This document shows positions 19,894 through 27,412 of a DNA stretch of 64,000 nucleotides, piece after piece. Made by a program: the position numbers and the translations under genes. Numbering within the stretch: the first letter of the stretch is position 1; the number at the start of each line of letters is the position of its first letter. The DNA is from an uncultured Sphingomonadaceae bacterium (lineage in GTDB: Bacteria; Pseudomonadota; Alphaproteobacteria; Sphingomonadales; Sphingomonadaceae): positions 248,001 through 312,000 of the forward strand of contig CANLUL010000003.1 of assembly GCA_947494305.1 (NCBI GenBank). The letters are read 5' to 3'. The notes beneath the pieces were generated by a model. The model made no database searches, was not told the DNA's origin, and worked only from the letters and a program-made list of their open reading frames with translations.

Positions 19894-21585
19894 GTGCACT
19901 GTTTCCGTAATGCGGCTCTGGACGAAGAGGGCCGGGATAGCGGCCAGCTAAGCCTCAACACCGGCAGCCTGTCGGTCAGCGATATACAAGATAGCGCGAC
20001 GTCGCGGGATATCTCTGTTGGGGTTTCTGCCAATATCAACGATCCATTTGAACAGGACCAGCGCGGGGCGAACACGCCGGTGGTGGATGGCAGCTATGCC
20101 AGCTCTGACTTCCGTCAGGATACCAAGGGCACGATTGGCGAAGGCAGCGTGACCGTTGGCGGCGACACAAACAGCGATGCCCTGGGCGGCGTCAACCGCG
20201 ACGTGGATAGCGCGCAGGTGGTGACCAAGGACAGGAAGAGCGGCTTTACCGTCTATGCCGATGAAAGCGCCATCCGTGAGGCGGTTGCTCTCGCCAAGGG
20301 AGATACCAAGAACAGCCAGATACTATCCACCGCAGAGGCGCTGGCCGATGATCCGCTGGCGGCGGTTAAGGATGCATTGGGTGAAATCGGCTCCCTGTTC
20401 GACAGCCGCGCTGATAGCGGCGCGTTGGAAGGATTGATTGAACAGGTAAAGGCTGACATCGGAATAAGTGTTGATGTCGATAAGCGGACACAGCAGAATT
20501 TTGAGGCCGCGCTAGATGTTTTTGAAGGTGAACTGGGTCGCCCAGCTACCGAAGATGAAAAAGATAGGCTGGAACAATTTGCACGCAATGCGGTGGAAAC
20601 GGGTGCCAGTATCCGCGGCATTGGCCTTGGCAACATTGACGCATTGTCTGAGGATGGCAGTGCATCGGTTTCGCAAGGCGCCATTGGATCGGGTGAAGAA
20701 CTAGTCATAACTGCCGGAGACCTCTCCACTGGGGATCGCATTATTCAGATAACGGCCGACGCAGGGCAATGGCTTAACGAGGTTCCGGAGGGAGAGCGAG
20801 AGGCGGTAGAGCTGGCTCTGGACACAGCGCTTGGCGGACCCGTCAAGGCGGTTGCAGGCTATGTTATTGGCAAAGGCATTGAGGCAGCACTGGCCAACTC
20901 ACCCGAGGCACAGGAAGCGGTTGGCGCCTTGGTCAAGGAAGCGGGTGTTCTCAGTATCGATACGCTCTCACCAGAAGATCAGGAAACAGTGCGCGAGGAT
21001 GCCGATCGTGATCTGACCGAAATCGGCGAGATATTCACTGCCGCCACGACGATATTGGGCGTCGATATACCGGGACTGAAAAGCGGCAAGAAGATCGATC
21101 TTGATAAGCCAGAGATTACAGTCAATCAGGACATTGACGCACCAGAAATTAGAAACCTGCCGTCTGCGGATGCACGAGCATTGGTACGACGCAATGAACC
21201 AGGGGTCGCATCGCATGGCGGAGACTTGCCTACTATCCGTGAAGGCGATACTTGGTTAAAAGGTAGTGACGGAAATGCTGCTAAAGTACCGTCGCAGGTT
21301 GCGGAAAAACTGGCGGGTCGGAAGTTCAATAATTTTGATGAACTTCGAGAAGCATTTTGGGAAGCGGCTGCTGATGATCCGGTGCTGAGCAAGCAGTTTG
21401 ATCCACGTAGCTTGACGCTAATGAAGAATGGCCGTGCTCCTTACGCCAGACTAGAGCAACAAGTTGGTGGGCGTGCAAAGTATGAATTGGACCACAATCA
21501 ACCCATTTCAAATGGCGGCAATGTTTATGATTTGAATAATATAATTATACGAACGCCTTTGAATCACATTAAAAAAGGTAGTTGA
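19894..21585 (+). CDS. Orphan CdiA-CT module 2 (colicin E9-like HNH DNase, alternative specificity)
   Basis: Fragment of 563 codons, almost all a near-identical copy of the main cdiA tail (homology starts at 19,911). The only in-frame start before the homology is a GTG at 19,894 without a convincing ribosome-binding site, and an in-frame TAA at 19,888 closes the frame upstream. The protein lacks TPS and FHA regions and could not be exported as it stands. It matches the main protein through FNNFDE, then differs: QFDPRSLTLMKNGRAPYARL replaces the main QFDSPNLFRMRNGSAPRAPL before the shared QQVGGR. The HNH core is YELDHNQPISNGGNVYDLNN. In colicin DNases this variable window is the immunity-binding exosite. 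It has its own Im9-like gene 1 nt downstream. Confidence 0.87.
   Translation: MHCFRNAALDEEGRDSGQLSLNTGSLSVSDIQDSATSRDISVGVSANINDPFEQDQRGANTPVVDGSYASSDFRQDTKGTIGEGSVTVGGDTNSDALGGVNRDVDSAQVVTKDRKSGFTVYADESAIREAVALAKGDTKNSQILSTAEALADDPLAAVKDALGEIGSLFDSRADSGALEGLIEQVKADIGISVDVDKRTQQNFEAALDVFEGELGRPATEDEKDRLEQFARNAVETGASIRGIGLGNIDALSEDGSASVSQGAIGSGEELVITAGDLSTGDRIIQITADAGQWLNEVPEGEREAVELALDTALGGPVKAVAGYVIGKGIEAALANSPEAQEAVGALVKEAGVLSIDTLSPEDQETVREDADRDLTEIGEIFTAATTILGVDIPGLKSGKKIDLDKPEITVNQDIDAPEIRNLPSADARALVRRNEPGVASHGGDLPTIREGDTWLKGSDGNAAKVPSQVAEKLAGRKFNNFDELREAFWEAAADDPVLSKQFDPRSLTLMKNGRAPYARLEQQVGGRAKYELDHNQPISNGGNVYDLNNIIIRTPLNHIKKGS
19911..21342 (+). repeat. Long direct repeat, copy 2 (orphan module 2)
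   Basis: Second copy of the 1.43-kb repeat at 15,596-17,027. Identity begins abruptly at TGCGGCTCTGGA, 40 nt after the junction repeat, and ends where the DNase domains diverge. Such near-identity points to recent duplication or ongoing gene conversion. Confidence 0.93.
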
Positions 21586-21586
21586 G

Positions 21587-21832
21587 ATGAATAAAACAGA
21601 AGCAAGAAACGAAGTTTTGCAGTTACTCATAACGTTTCTGGATGGATTAGGAAAAATGCCAGAAAGTGAACAAGATGAGATATTTGAGAAAATCAATAAA
21701 CTATCACCAGATCCGTATATTTCCGACTATATCTTCTACCCGGAAGATGGAATAGAGATGACACCAGAAGAGATTGTTGAAAAAGCATTCAGTTATCAGC
21801 CAATAACTTTACCCGACCAGTCAAGAGACTGA
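21587..21832 (+). CDS. Im9/pyocin-type immunity protein for orphan module 2
   Basis: 81 aa, close to the 86 aa of Im9. It starts at ATG 21,587, one base after the toxin stop, with AAAAAGGTAG as ribosome-binding region. DPYISDYIFYPEDG is the Im-family binding segment with its tyrosine; helix IV and the tail follow. It is clearly related to the immunity protein at 17,264 but diverged in the helix I-II part, which sets specificity in the Im family. It should bind the alternative exosite of the module 2 DNase. It is probably expressible by itself, giving protection from siblings or neighbours that carry this toxin. Confidence 0.86.
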   Translation: MNKTEARNEVLQLLITFLDGLGKMPESEQDEIFEKINKLSPDPYISDYIFYPEDGIEMTPEEIVEKAFSYQPITLPDQSRD

Positions 21833-21837
21833 GTTAG

Positions 21838-22096
21838 AATTACGGTGACAGTGCACTATTTAAACTTCTTCACCGCACCAACCAGCCTGTCCTACATCCC
21901 GGCAAAGCGCTATGCCATGGGCTGGCTCTTTCTCATTTTCCATATTTTTTCCCGGCGCTGCGGCGAAGTCATGTCTGTCTGCGCAAGCAGTTTTGTTTCC
22001 GCAATGTGTCACCTTGGCGAATTCACTTTAACTGATTGATATCAAGTCAAAACAGTCTCCAAATACAGGGTGACACAGTGTCAACAGTGTAACCCT
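21838..22096 (+). repeat. ~260-bp interspersed repeat, copy A
   Basis: Starts with the ATTACGGTGACAGTGCAC core (the full motif begins one base earlier, at 21,837) and ends with TGACACAGTGTCA (22,071-22,083, an odd palindrome) followed by ACAGTGTAACCCT. TGTGTCACC (22,005) and GGTGACACA (22,069) form a perfect 9-bp inverted repeat. Copies B (25,281-25,502) and C (27,057-27,316) share most of it. Reading frames differ between copies, so it is not a conserved gene. Confidence 0.8.
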
Positions 22097-22214
22097 AGCG
22101 CCCGCGCTGCTCAGCGGCAGCCTCAATCTGGGCAAGGGCAAGCAGTCGGGTGACTTTGCCAGCGTTCAGGAGCAGGCGGGTATCTTTGCAGGCTCCGGCG
22201 GCTTTGATATTGAT

Positions 22215-24518
22215 GTGCAGGGCAATACCAATCTGGAAGGCGGGGTGATAGCCTCTGACGCCGATGCTGCGGATAACAGCCTCAACACCGGCTCCCTGAC
22301 GTTTCAGGATATTCAGAACCGCGAAGACTATAGCGCGAACCAGGTCAATATCGGCGCGGGCTTTGGCAACGTTGGCAAGGATGATGACGGCAAAGCAGCG
22401 ACCGGCGGCGGAAAAGTACCGGGGGGTTCGCTGCCCGGTGTTGGCGATCTCTCCGCCACCTTGCCCAGCGCCTTGTCGGCCAGCGGCAGCCAATCGGGCA
22501 CGACGCTGAGCGCCATAGACCCGGCGACCATCACCATTGGCGGCGTAGAGACCGATCCCGCTGGGCTATCGCGTGATACAGACACCGCCAATGACGGCGC
22601 GTTGATCAAGGAATTTGACGACGCAAAACGCCAAGAGATTGCCGACGGCTTTGAAGCCACGCGGATATTGACGAGTGAGGTGGGGACGTTCCTGTCGAAC
22701 CGGGCCGCCGAAGCGGATGAGGCGGAGCGCAAGGAAGATGAAGTAAAATGCAAATGCGAGATTGATCCAAATACCGGAGAACCGGTTGAAGATGCCAATG
22801 GCAATCGGATCACCTTGTCCCAGCCGGAGATAGCGCAGCGGCAGAGAGACGCGGAAGATCTTCGCGCACGCTCAAACGGCTTTGAAGCAGGCGGTACAGG
22901 CCGTCAGATACTGACCGCGCTCACCGCTGCGGCATCGGGCAATGTAACCGGCGGCGTCAGTGATCTGGTAAGAGATTTTGCGGTGAACACCCTGCAACAG
23001 CTTGCTGCCGAAGAGGTGGGGCAAAGAAAGAACGAACTCAGCGACGGTGCACGTGCGATTTTACACGGTCTAATTGGTTGCGCCGGTGGAACCGCTTCGT
23101 CAACCGGATCATGCGGCGCCGGTTCTGCAGGGCAAGGAGGGGCAGCTATCCTTTCCGCACTATTCGAACCAAACCCTGATGCAACAGCAGAAGAGAAACT
23201 GGCCTATAGCGAGATTATTCAAACCCTGGTCGCCACCATTGGCACAGCTGTGGGCGTAGAGGGATCTGATCTGGCCAGCGCCATAGCCGGTGCACAGGCA
23301 GAAGTGGATAACAATGCGACAGCGACGGTAAGGTTGCCAGAAACCGGGCAGACAGCCGAAGTTTGTGTGCCAGGGACCTCCTGTGCAAATGGCAAGACGG
23401 TAGAGGAAATGCTCGCGTTTCCACCCGGTTCAAATGATCGAGCGAGCCTGGATGCCATTATCGCTGAATACGGAACGGATGATCCGGCCCAACTCAATGC
23501 GATTGTTGCGATGATAGCAGATGGGCTGACGGGTAGTGCGATCAAACAATCTCTTAGGCAAACGGGATTAGCCAATGCAATCTCATCCGCGAATGGCCCG
23601 GTTGTCGCGGGTGAAGAGATTATGGCTAATCTTATCGCCAGCGGAGCGGTTCCAGCGAGCGCAGCAAACCTACCGTTTGCGGAATTTGCCAGCCAATATA
23701 GCGGCCAGCTAACCCGCTATGTTATATCCACTGGAAAAAGACCCGATCCAAGGGCGATTGGTGGATTGATAGTTGGTGGTGCACTTGCGGTGTCAGCTGC
23801 CTACTTACTACAACCCGACAATCCGGTAGATGATATTGATCTTTCGGGTAACGGAACCGGTTCCAGCAACAATGACCCCGACCCGGATGATGATGTCAGG
23901 CCTTTCATCGTCGTCAACCCAGATGGCACAGAATTTACAGAAGCTGATAGAGGACGGCGCTTTGAAGTAGGCACAGATGAAAATGGCAATGCGATCTATC
24001 AAGATGGCGGTAGTGGTGAGCGTTACACCATTGATGATACCGGACGTAGATCGCTTCTGGGCAGCGGGGGAAGCCGCGAACAGGTGGAGATCGCGCAAAC
24101 CATTTCAGATGCTCGGCGGATAATTTCTAATTCTGATATTCATGTTCCAGAAGATGGAAGCCTATCTAATCTGGATACCCGTAAATGGTATCTTGAACAG
24201 GAGGCAAGAATTCCGGATTTGATCGATGATAGTGCTTCTTCGGAAGAACAGGCTCGGCAAGCATGGGCTTTGCGAAATGAAATCCGGGATTTGGCTAGAA
24301 ACGCGATGGAAAATAGGACTGCCGCCGAGAAATTAGCCACTGATGATCCGAACCTAAGCTGGCCCCAGGTATTAGAAAAATATAGCAAGGATGAGGATGG
24401 AAACCAATTGTCCAACAATGATCGCTTTAGAGCTATTATCGAAGCTGCACAGCGGAGTAGAAGAAGTGTAAATGATCAACTCGGCGTTAAGCCACCAGGA
24501 GATAATGATGAAAATTGA
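22215..24518 (+). CDS. Orphan CdiA-CT module 3 (VDNN pretoxin, unidentified toxin)
   Basis: C-terminal fragment of a different CdiA-like protein. Homology-bearing sequence begins right after repeat A (~22,098). The GTG at 22,215 is the first annotated-style start, but the frame is open from 22,074. The N-part (NTNLEGGVIASDADAADNSL, TGSLTFQDIQN) is the usual FHA-2/pretoxin transition. VDNN at residue 364 stands where the VENN motif that bounds CDI toxins is expected, with a Cys pair region (CVPGTSC) shortly after. A hydrophobic stretch (GGLIVGGALAVSAAYLL) lies near residue 520. The last ~110 residues (KWYLEQEARIPDLI, RQAWALRNEIRDLARNAM, SWPQVLEKY) look like a compact helical toxin domain; I recall similar hemagglutinin tails but cannot assign an activity. 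A small immunity-type gene follows. Confidence 0.8.
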   Translation: MQGNTNLEGGVIASDADAADNSLNTGSLTFQDIQNREDYSANQVNIGAGFGNVGKDDDGKAATGGGKVPGGSLPGVGDLSATLPSALSASGSQSGTTLSAIDPATITIGGVETDPAGLSRDTDTANDGALIKEFDDAKRQEIADGFEATRILTSEVGTFLSNRAAEADEAERKEDEVKCKCEIDPNTGEPVEDANGNRITLSQPEIAQRQRDAEDLRARSNGFEAGGTGRQILTALTAAASGNVTGGVSDLVRDFAVNTLQQLAAEEVGQRKNELSDGARAILHGLIGCAGGTASSTGSCGAGSAGQGGAAILSALFEPNPDATAEEKLAYSEIIQTLVATIGTAVGVEGSDLASAIAGAQAEVDNNATATVRLPETGQTAEVCVPGTSCANGKTVEEMLAFPPGSNDRASLDAIIAEYGTDDPAQLNAIVAMIADGLTGSAIKQSLRQTGLANAISSANGPVVAGEEIMANLIASGAVPASAANLPFAEFASQYSGQLTRYVISTGKRPDPRAIGGLIVGGALAVSAAYLLQPDNPVDDIDLSGNGTGSSNNDPDPDDDVRPFIVVNPDGTEFTEADRGRRFEVGTDENGNAIYQDGGSGERYTIDDTGRRSLLGSGGSREQVEIAQTISDARRIISNSDIHVPEDGSLSNLDTRKWYLEQEARIPDLIDDSASSEEQARQAWALRNEIRDLARNAMENRTAAEKLATDDPNLSWPQVLEKYSKDEDGNQLSNNDRFRAIIEAAQRSRRSVNDQLGVKPPGDNDEN

Positions 24519-24741
24519 TAAGGAAGACAATTGGGAAGATTTCCCGGAATACTTCAATGCAAAAATAATTTGGAATGAAGAAAAAATTGACCGATTCCAT
24601 TTCCATGCAAATGTTGATGGGAAAAAACTGTCTTTGAGACTGAATGATTTCCCAGAAGAACCGATGTTTACGTTATTCGTCGATAACTTTCCCGTCATTA
24701 ATTTTACGGAGCGGCCTGAAAATTGGAAGATGAATTGGTAA
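24508..24741 (+). CDS. Putative immunity protein for orphan module 3
   Basis: 77-aa acidic, aromatic-rich soluble protein (EDNWEDFPEYF, RLNDFPEEPMFTLFVD) of no family I can name. ATG 24,508 (with a second ATG at 24,505) sits 7 nt after GGAG, while a far upstream GTG/ATG choice would overlap the toxin by ~47 nt; the short start is preferred. The start overlaps the 3' end of the module 3 toxin gene by about 11 nt, as expected for a coupled toxin/immunity pair. The role is inferred from position. Confidence 0.68.
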   Translation: MKIDKEDNWEDFPEYFNAKIIWNEEKIDRFHFHANVDGKKLSLRLNDFPEEPMFTLFVDNFPVINFTERPENWKMNW

Positions 24742-24743
24742 AG

Positions 24744-24944
24744 TTACGGTGACAGTGGTTACGGTGACAGGTGCAATAATCCCCGATCTGTTGAGGTGGT
24801 TGTCCGGTATTGATAAGAGGCGTTCGTTTACAGTCTTTGTAGCGCTAACTAGCCTTAGAAGATGGCACGATTTCCCCGCATAGTTATACCCGGTATTCGA
24901 ACTGGCCTAAATTACAGGGATTGTTGCACCTGTCAGCGTCATTC
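24744..24944 (+). mobile_element. Decayed REP/RAYT-type element with inverted ends
   Basis: The left end carries two tandem TTACGGTGACAG motifs (24,744 and 24,759), the second continuing GTGCAATAATCC. The right end (24,917-24,944) reads GGGATTGTTGCACCTGTCA, the inverse complement of the second left motif with few mismatches. The interior holds the N-terminus of a transposase-like frame at 24,862. This suggests a small transposon remnant between module 3 and a solitary immunity-type gene. Confidence 0.6.
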
Positions 24945-24966
24945 GCGGAAGGATGAGTTAAGATGA
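24862..24966 (+). pseudogene. Relic of a REP-associated (Y1/IS200-like) transposase N-terminus
   Basis: ATG 24,862 encodes MARFPRIVIPGIR, close to the characteristic opening of REP-associated tyrosine transposases (MAR.PR..IPG...H). The match then breaks and the frame stops at 24,964. No HUH or catalytic Tyr region remains. The stop overlaps the start region of the next gene. Confidence 0.5.
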
Positions 24967-25220
24967 GTCTATTGCGAAATATAACCAAGGTTATGCTAGA
25001 TCAAATGATTGCCATAGAATTTTCAAATGGCGATCAGGTAGATGAAGATATTGCTGTAAAAATACTTGAGCAGACAGCTGCTAATTTATTAGCATTAGAT
25101 TCAGAAGAGATAACTAAGCTTGATTCATTATTGATGGATATTAGCAAGGAGTACGATCTTGAAGAACACCGTGATTTTGCACAATCAGTTTTGGAAAATT
25201 TTGGTGTAAAACAACTATAG
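24963..25220 (+). CDS. Solitary putative immunity protein
   Basis: 85-aa acidic helical protein starting at ATG 24,963 with GGATGAG upstream. It has an internal pattern DEDIAVKILEQTAANLLALDSEE that I recall from small proteins near polymorphic toxins, but I cannot name the family. No toxin precedes it; the sequence upstream is the transposon relic. In this context a leftover immunity gene from a lost module is the best explanation. It is AT-rich like the other immunity genes. Confidence 0.55.
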   Translation: MSLLRNITKVMLDQMIAIEFSNGDQVDEDIAVKILEQTAANLLALDSEEITKLDSLLMDISKEYDLEEHRDFAQSVLENFGVKQL

Positions 25221-25280
25221 CTATGACGATCTAAAAGATTTGTTCGAATCTGCCGACACTAAATTACTAAACATTCCAAA

Positions 25281-25502
25281 CACCAACCAGCCTGTCCTAC
25301 ATCCCGGCATAGCGCTATGCCATGGGCTGGCTCTTTCTCATCTTCTATCCTTTTTTACGACGCTGCGGCGAAGTTCATGCTCATCTGCGCAAGCAGTTTT
25401 GCTTTTGCAATGTGTCACCTTGGCAAATTCACTCTAACTGATTGATATCAAGCCAAAACAGTCACCAAATACAGGGTGACACAGTGTCAACAGTGTAACC
25501 TT
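25281..25502 (+). repeat. ~260-bp interspersed repeat, copy B (5' truncated)
   Basis: Begins at CACCAACCAGCCTGTCC, lacking the ~40-nt left end seen in copies A and C, and ends with the TGACACAGTGTCA palindrome at 25,477-25,489. It is followed (25,503-25,567) by a decayed piece resembling the start of module 3 (CTCAATCCGAGCAACGG against CTCAATCTGGGCAAGGG at 22,122). Confidence 0.78.
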
Positions 25503-25568
25503 GGCGCATCTGTTGATCTCGATGGACAGGTTCGCGGACACCTCAATCCGAGCAACGGGAAACAGTCA

Positions 25569-25637
25569 GAATTACGGTGACAGTGCACTAATTTCCTGTC
25601 CGTAACTGGGGATTGTTGCACCTGTCACCGTAATTCC
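25569..25637 (+). mobile_element. Short MITE-like element with inverted ends
   Basis: 69-bp stretch bounded by GAATTACGGTGACAGTGCA (left) and TGCACCTGTCACCGTAATTC (right). These are inverse complements of each other except for one extra base. The right half GGGGATTGTTGCACC matches the right end of the RAYT-like relic at 24,917. It looks like an internally deleted form of that element. Confidence 0.62.
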
Positions 25638-26048
25638 ATCATCGTCGAACTTAGCACCGGCGGCTGCAAAGCCATACTCGGCATCATCGCTAAAGGGAAA
25701 GTTGATATCCCGGATGTTGATATTCCCACAATTGGCGGAAGAAAGCCAATCAACAGCGATTGGGCAGGGAAGACCCATCCTTCAGGCATTGAATTCGACA
25801 ATCAGGGCTTTCCAAAGTTTGAACCTCATTCAGAGGCGAAGATTGAACTTGATAATTTAACGGGAAATATAAGAACGGATTTCAAGTTAGCCAATGATCA
25901 TTTTGGTTTTGACAAAACACCAGAAGGATTCACGTGGCACCATCATCAAGATGGAAAAACCTTACTACTGGTGCCAAAGGATCTACATGATGCTTGTAGA
26001 CATACTGGGGGTTGCGCGGTAATTCGGAATGGTGGGAGTTTTGACTGA
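25581..26048 (+). pseudogene. Orphan CdiA-CT module 4 remnant with WHH-type nuclease toxin
   Basis: The frame is open from 25,581 to the TGA at 26,046-26,048 but has no ATG and no plausible start. Residues GGCKAILGIIAKGKVDIPD align with GGGKAIIGIIAKGKLNIPD of module 1, so the toxin tail was joined to a common pretoxin segment. The toxin end carries FTWHHHQDGKTLLLVP and DLHDACRHTGG. This is the signature of the WHH/HNH-ENDO VII nuclease family of polymorphic toxins; the His cluster is the expected metal and catalytic site. The inverted-repeat element at 25,569 has replaced the upstream part. The stop overlaps the start of a SUKH-like immunity gene (TGATG). Confidence 0.72.
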
Positions 26049-26524
26049 TGTATAAAAATCTAATATACTCAAGCAGCAAGGCAGATATTGGTTCTATCTC
26101 GAAGGCAGAGGTAAGGGTTGGGCATAACTTTCCAAATGGTTACTTAGAATTCTGCCAAGAATACAATGGAGCGAAATTAAAAAATGCCAAGATTTCTTTG
26201 TCAAAAGGAGAAGTCTATGAAGTTCGACAATTCACGCCAGTTCATAGTTTAGGAATATCTACCGTAGAGCTTTGGGATGACAATCTAATTGCAATTGCTG
26301 AGGATTCAGGGGGCAACTATTTCGTGTTCAAGAAACCTGAGCTAGGTTCTGTGTACTATTGGGATCATGAAACAGAGGATTTGAAACACCTTTGTGACAG
26401 CTTTCTTAAGTTTCTGAAATTGATTGAAGAAGATGACTATAGTGATTTGCCATCACCTGAGAATGCAAAAAGTTGGGTAAATCCAGCGTTTTTGCAGAAG
26501 CAAAAAGACCTGGGCAATGCCTAA
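26048..26524 (+). CDS. SMI1/KNR4 (SUKH)-like immunity protein
   Basis: 158-aa soluble protein. FPNGYLEFCQEYNGAKL is the conserved SUKH opening (P..Y..F....NG), and IAEDSGGNYFVF with VYYWDHE later is the second conserved block. SUKH proteins are common immunity partners of HNH/WHH nuclease toxins. ATG 26,048 overlaps the stop of the module 4 toxin frame (TGATG), indicating translational coupling with that toxin before it lost its 5' part. The domain match is by eye but specific. Confidence 0.78.
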   Translation: MYKNLIYSSSKADIGSISKAEVRVGHNFPNGYLEFCQEYNGAKLKNAKISLSKGEVYEVRQFTPVHSLGISTVELWDDNLIAIAEDSGGNYFVFKKPELGSVYYWDHETEDLKHLCDSFLKFLKLIEEDDYSDLPSPENAKSWVNPAFLQKQKDLGNA

Positions 26525-26527
26525 GTC

Positions 26528-26962
26528 GTGGGCAGGATGGAAAGCAGTGTTTCATCAGATTTGAGCTTTGTAAGCAAGTGCCTGGCATCAAAAGCAATTT
26601 CACGTGATGAATTGTCACAATGGGCGGCTCGTGCGATTGATAGTGAAGACAATTCTCCTCTCTATTTATACGATATGCTGGACTATCGTGCCAACCGATA
26701 TGATTTATTTAAGCTATTTGGATTTGTTCCGGTGAGCGGCTTGTCAGAAATTGAGACGAAATATCTCCATCAAATCGCGGCGCGGCGCAATCGGAAAATT
26801 TATCATGAATATGAATCGTATTTAGACATTGAGATTACAGAAGACAGAAAACAATATATACACCAATGGTTTAAAGACATGTTCGGCATCGATGTGGATG
26901 TGCTCCCTCCCTTGGCTGACATAAGAGATATGATAGAAATAGATAAGCCCGACTACTTATAG
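26528..26962 (+). CDS. Hypothetical protein, possible second immunity gene
   Basis: Up to 144 aa, soluble, acidic and aromatic (LYLYDMLDYRANRYDLFKLF, YIHQWFKDMFGIDVD). GTG 26,528 and ATG 26,537 are both possible starts; neither has a clear ribosome-binding site. It begins 3 nt after the SUKH-like gene and is similarly AT-rich. I do not recognise the family. Position suggests a second immunity protein captured with module 4 or left from a lost module. Confidence 0.6.
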   Translation: MGRMESSVSSDLSFVSKCLASKAISRDELSQWAARAIDSEDNSPLYLYDMLDYRANRYDLFKLFGFVPVSGLSEIETKYLHQIAARRNRKIYHEYESYLDIEITEDRKQYIHQWFKDMFGIDVDVLPPLADIRDMIEIDKPDYL

Positions 26963-26978
26963 TAAATTCTCGGTAACA

Positions 26979-27053
26979 GTGCGCGAGGATGCCGATCGTG
27001 ATCTGACCGAAATCGGAGAGATATTCACTGCCGCTACGACTATATTAGGCATC
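26979..27053 (+). pseudogene. 75-bp scrap of the cdiA pretoxin region
   Basis: Encodes REDADRDLTEIGEIFTAA, the same as the main cdiA at ~16,674-16,747 and module 2 at ~20,989-21,062, with a few silent and missense changes. The left junction reads GGTAACAGTGCGCGAGG. A GGTGACAGTGC-like end runs straight into cdiA's own ACAGTGCGCGAGG, so ACAGTGC is shared at the breakpoint. Repeat copy C follows at 27,057. Confidence 0.75.
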
Positions 27054-27056
27054 GGC

Positions 27057-27316
27057 ATTACGGTGACAGTGCACTATTTAAACTTCTTCACCGTACCAAC
27101 CAGCCTGTCCTACATCCCGGCAAAGCGTTATGCCATGGGCTGGCTCTTTCTCATCTTCTATCTTTTTTCACGGCGCAGCGGCGAAGTTCATGCTCATCTG
27201 CGCAAGCAGTTTTGCTTTTGCAATGTGTCACCTTGGCAAATTCAACCTAACTGATTGATATCAAGTCAAAACAGTCTCCAAATGCAGGGTGACACAGTGT
27301 CAACAGTGTAACCCTG
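27057..27316 (+). repeat. ~260-bp interspersed repeat, copy C
   Basis: Full-length like copy A, from ATTACGGTGACAGTGCAC to GTGTAACCCT, with the TGACACAGTGTCA palindrome at 27,290-27,302. From 27,317 to ~27,395 it continues into a decayed version of the module 3 start (CTCAACCCGAGCAACGG, then CAATCAGGCGACTG). It marks the right edge of the CDI array. Confidence 0.8.
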
Positions 27317-27412
27317 GCGCATCTTTTGATCTCGATGGACACCCGCGCGACCACCTCAACCCGAGCAACGGCAAACAATCAGGCGACTGTACCGGTGTTT
27401 GCAGTGTAAATA

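Noticed and set aside
21845-22039. 64-codon frame in repeat copy A, with similar frames in copies B and C
   Set aside because: The frame shifts between copies (copy C breaks after GEV, copy B reads another frame), so there is no selection for a protein.
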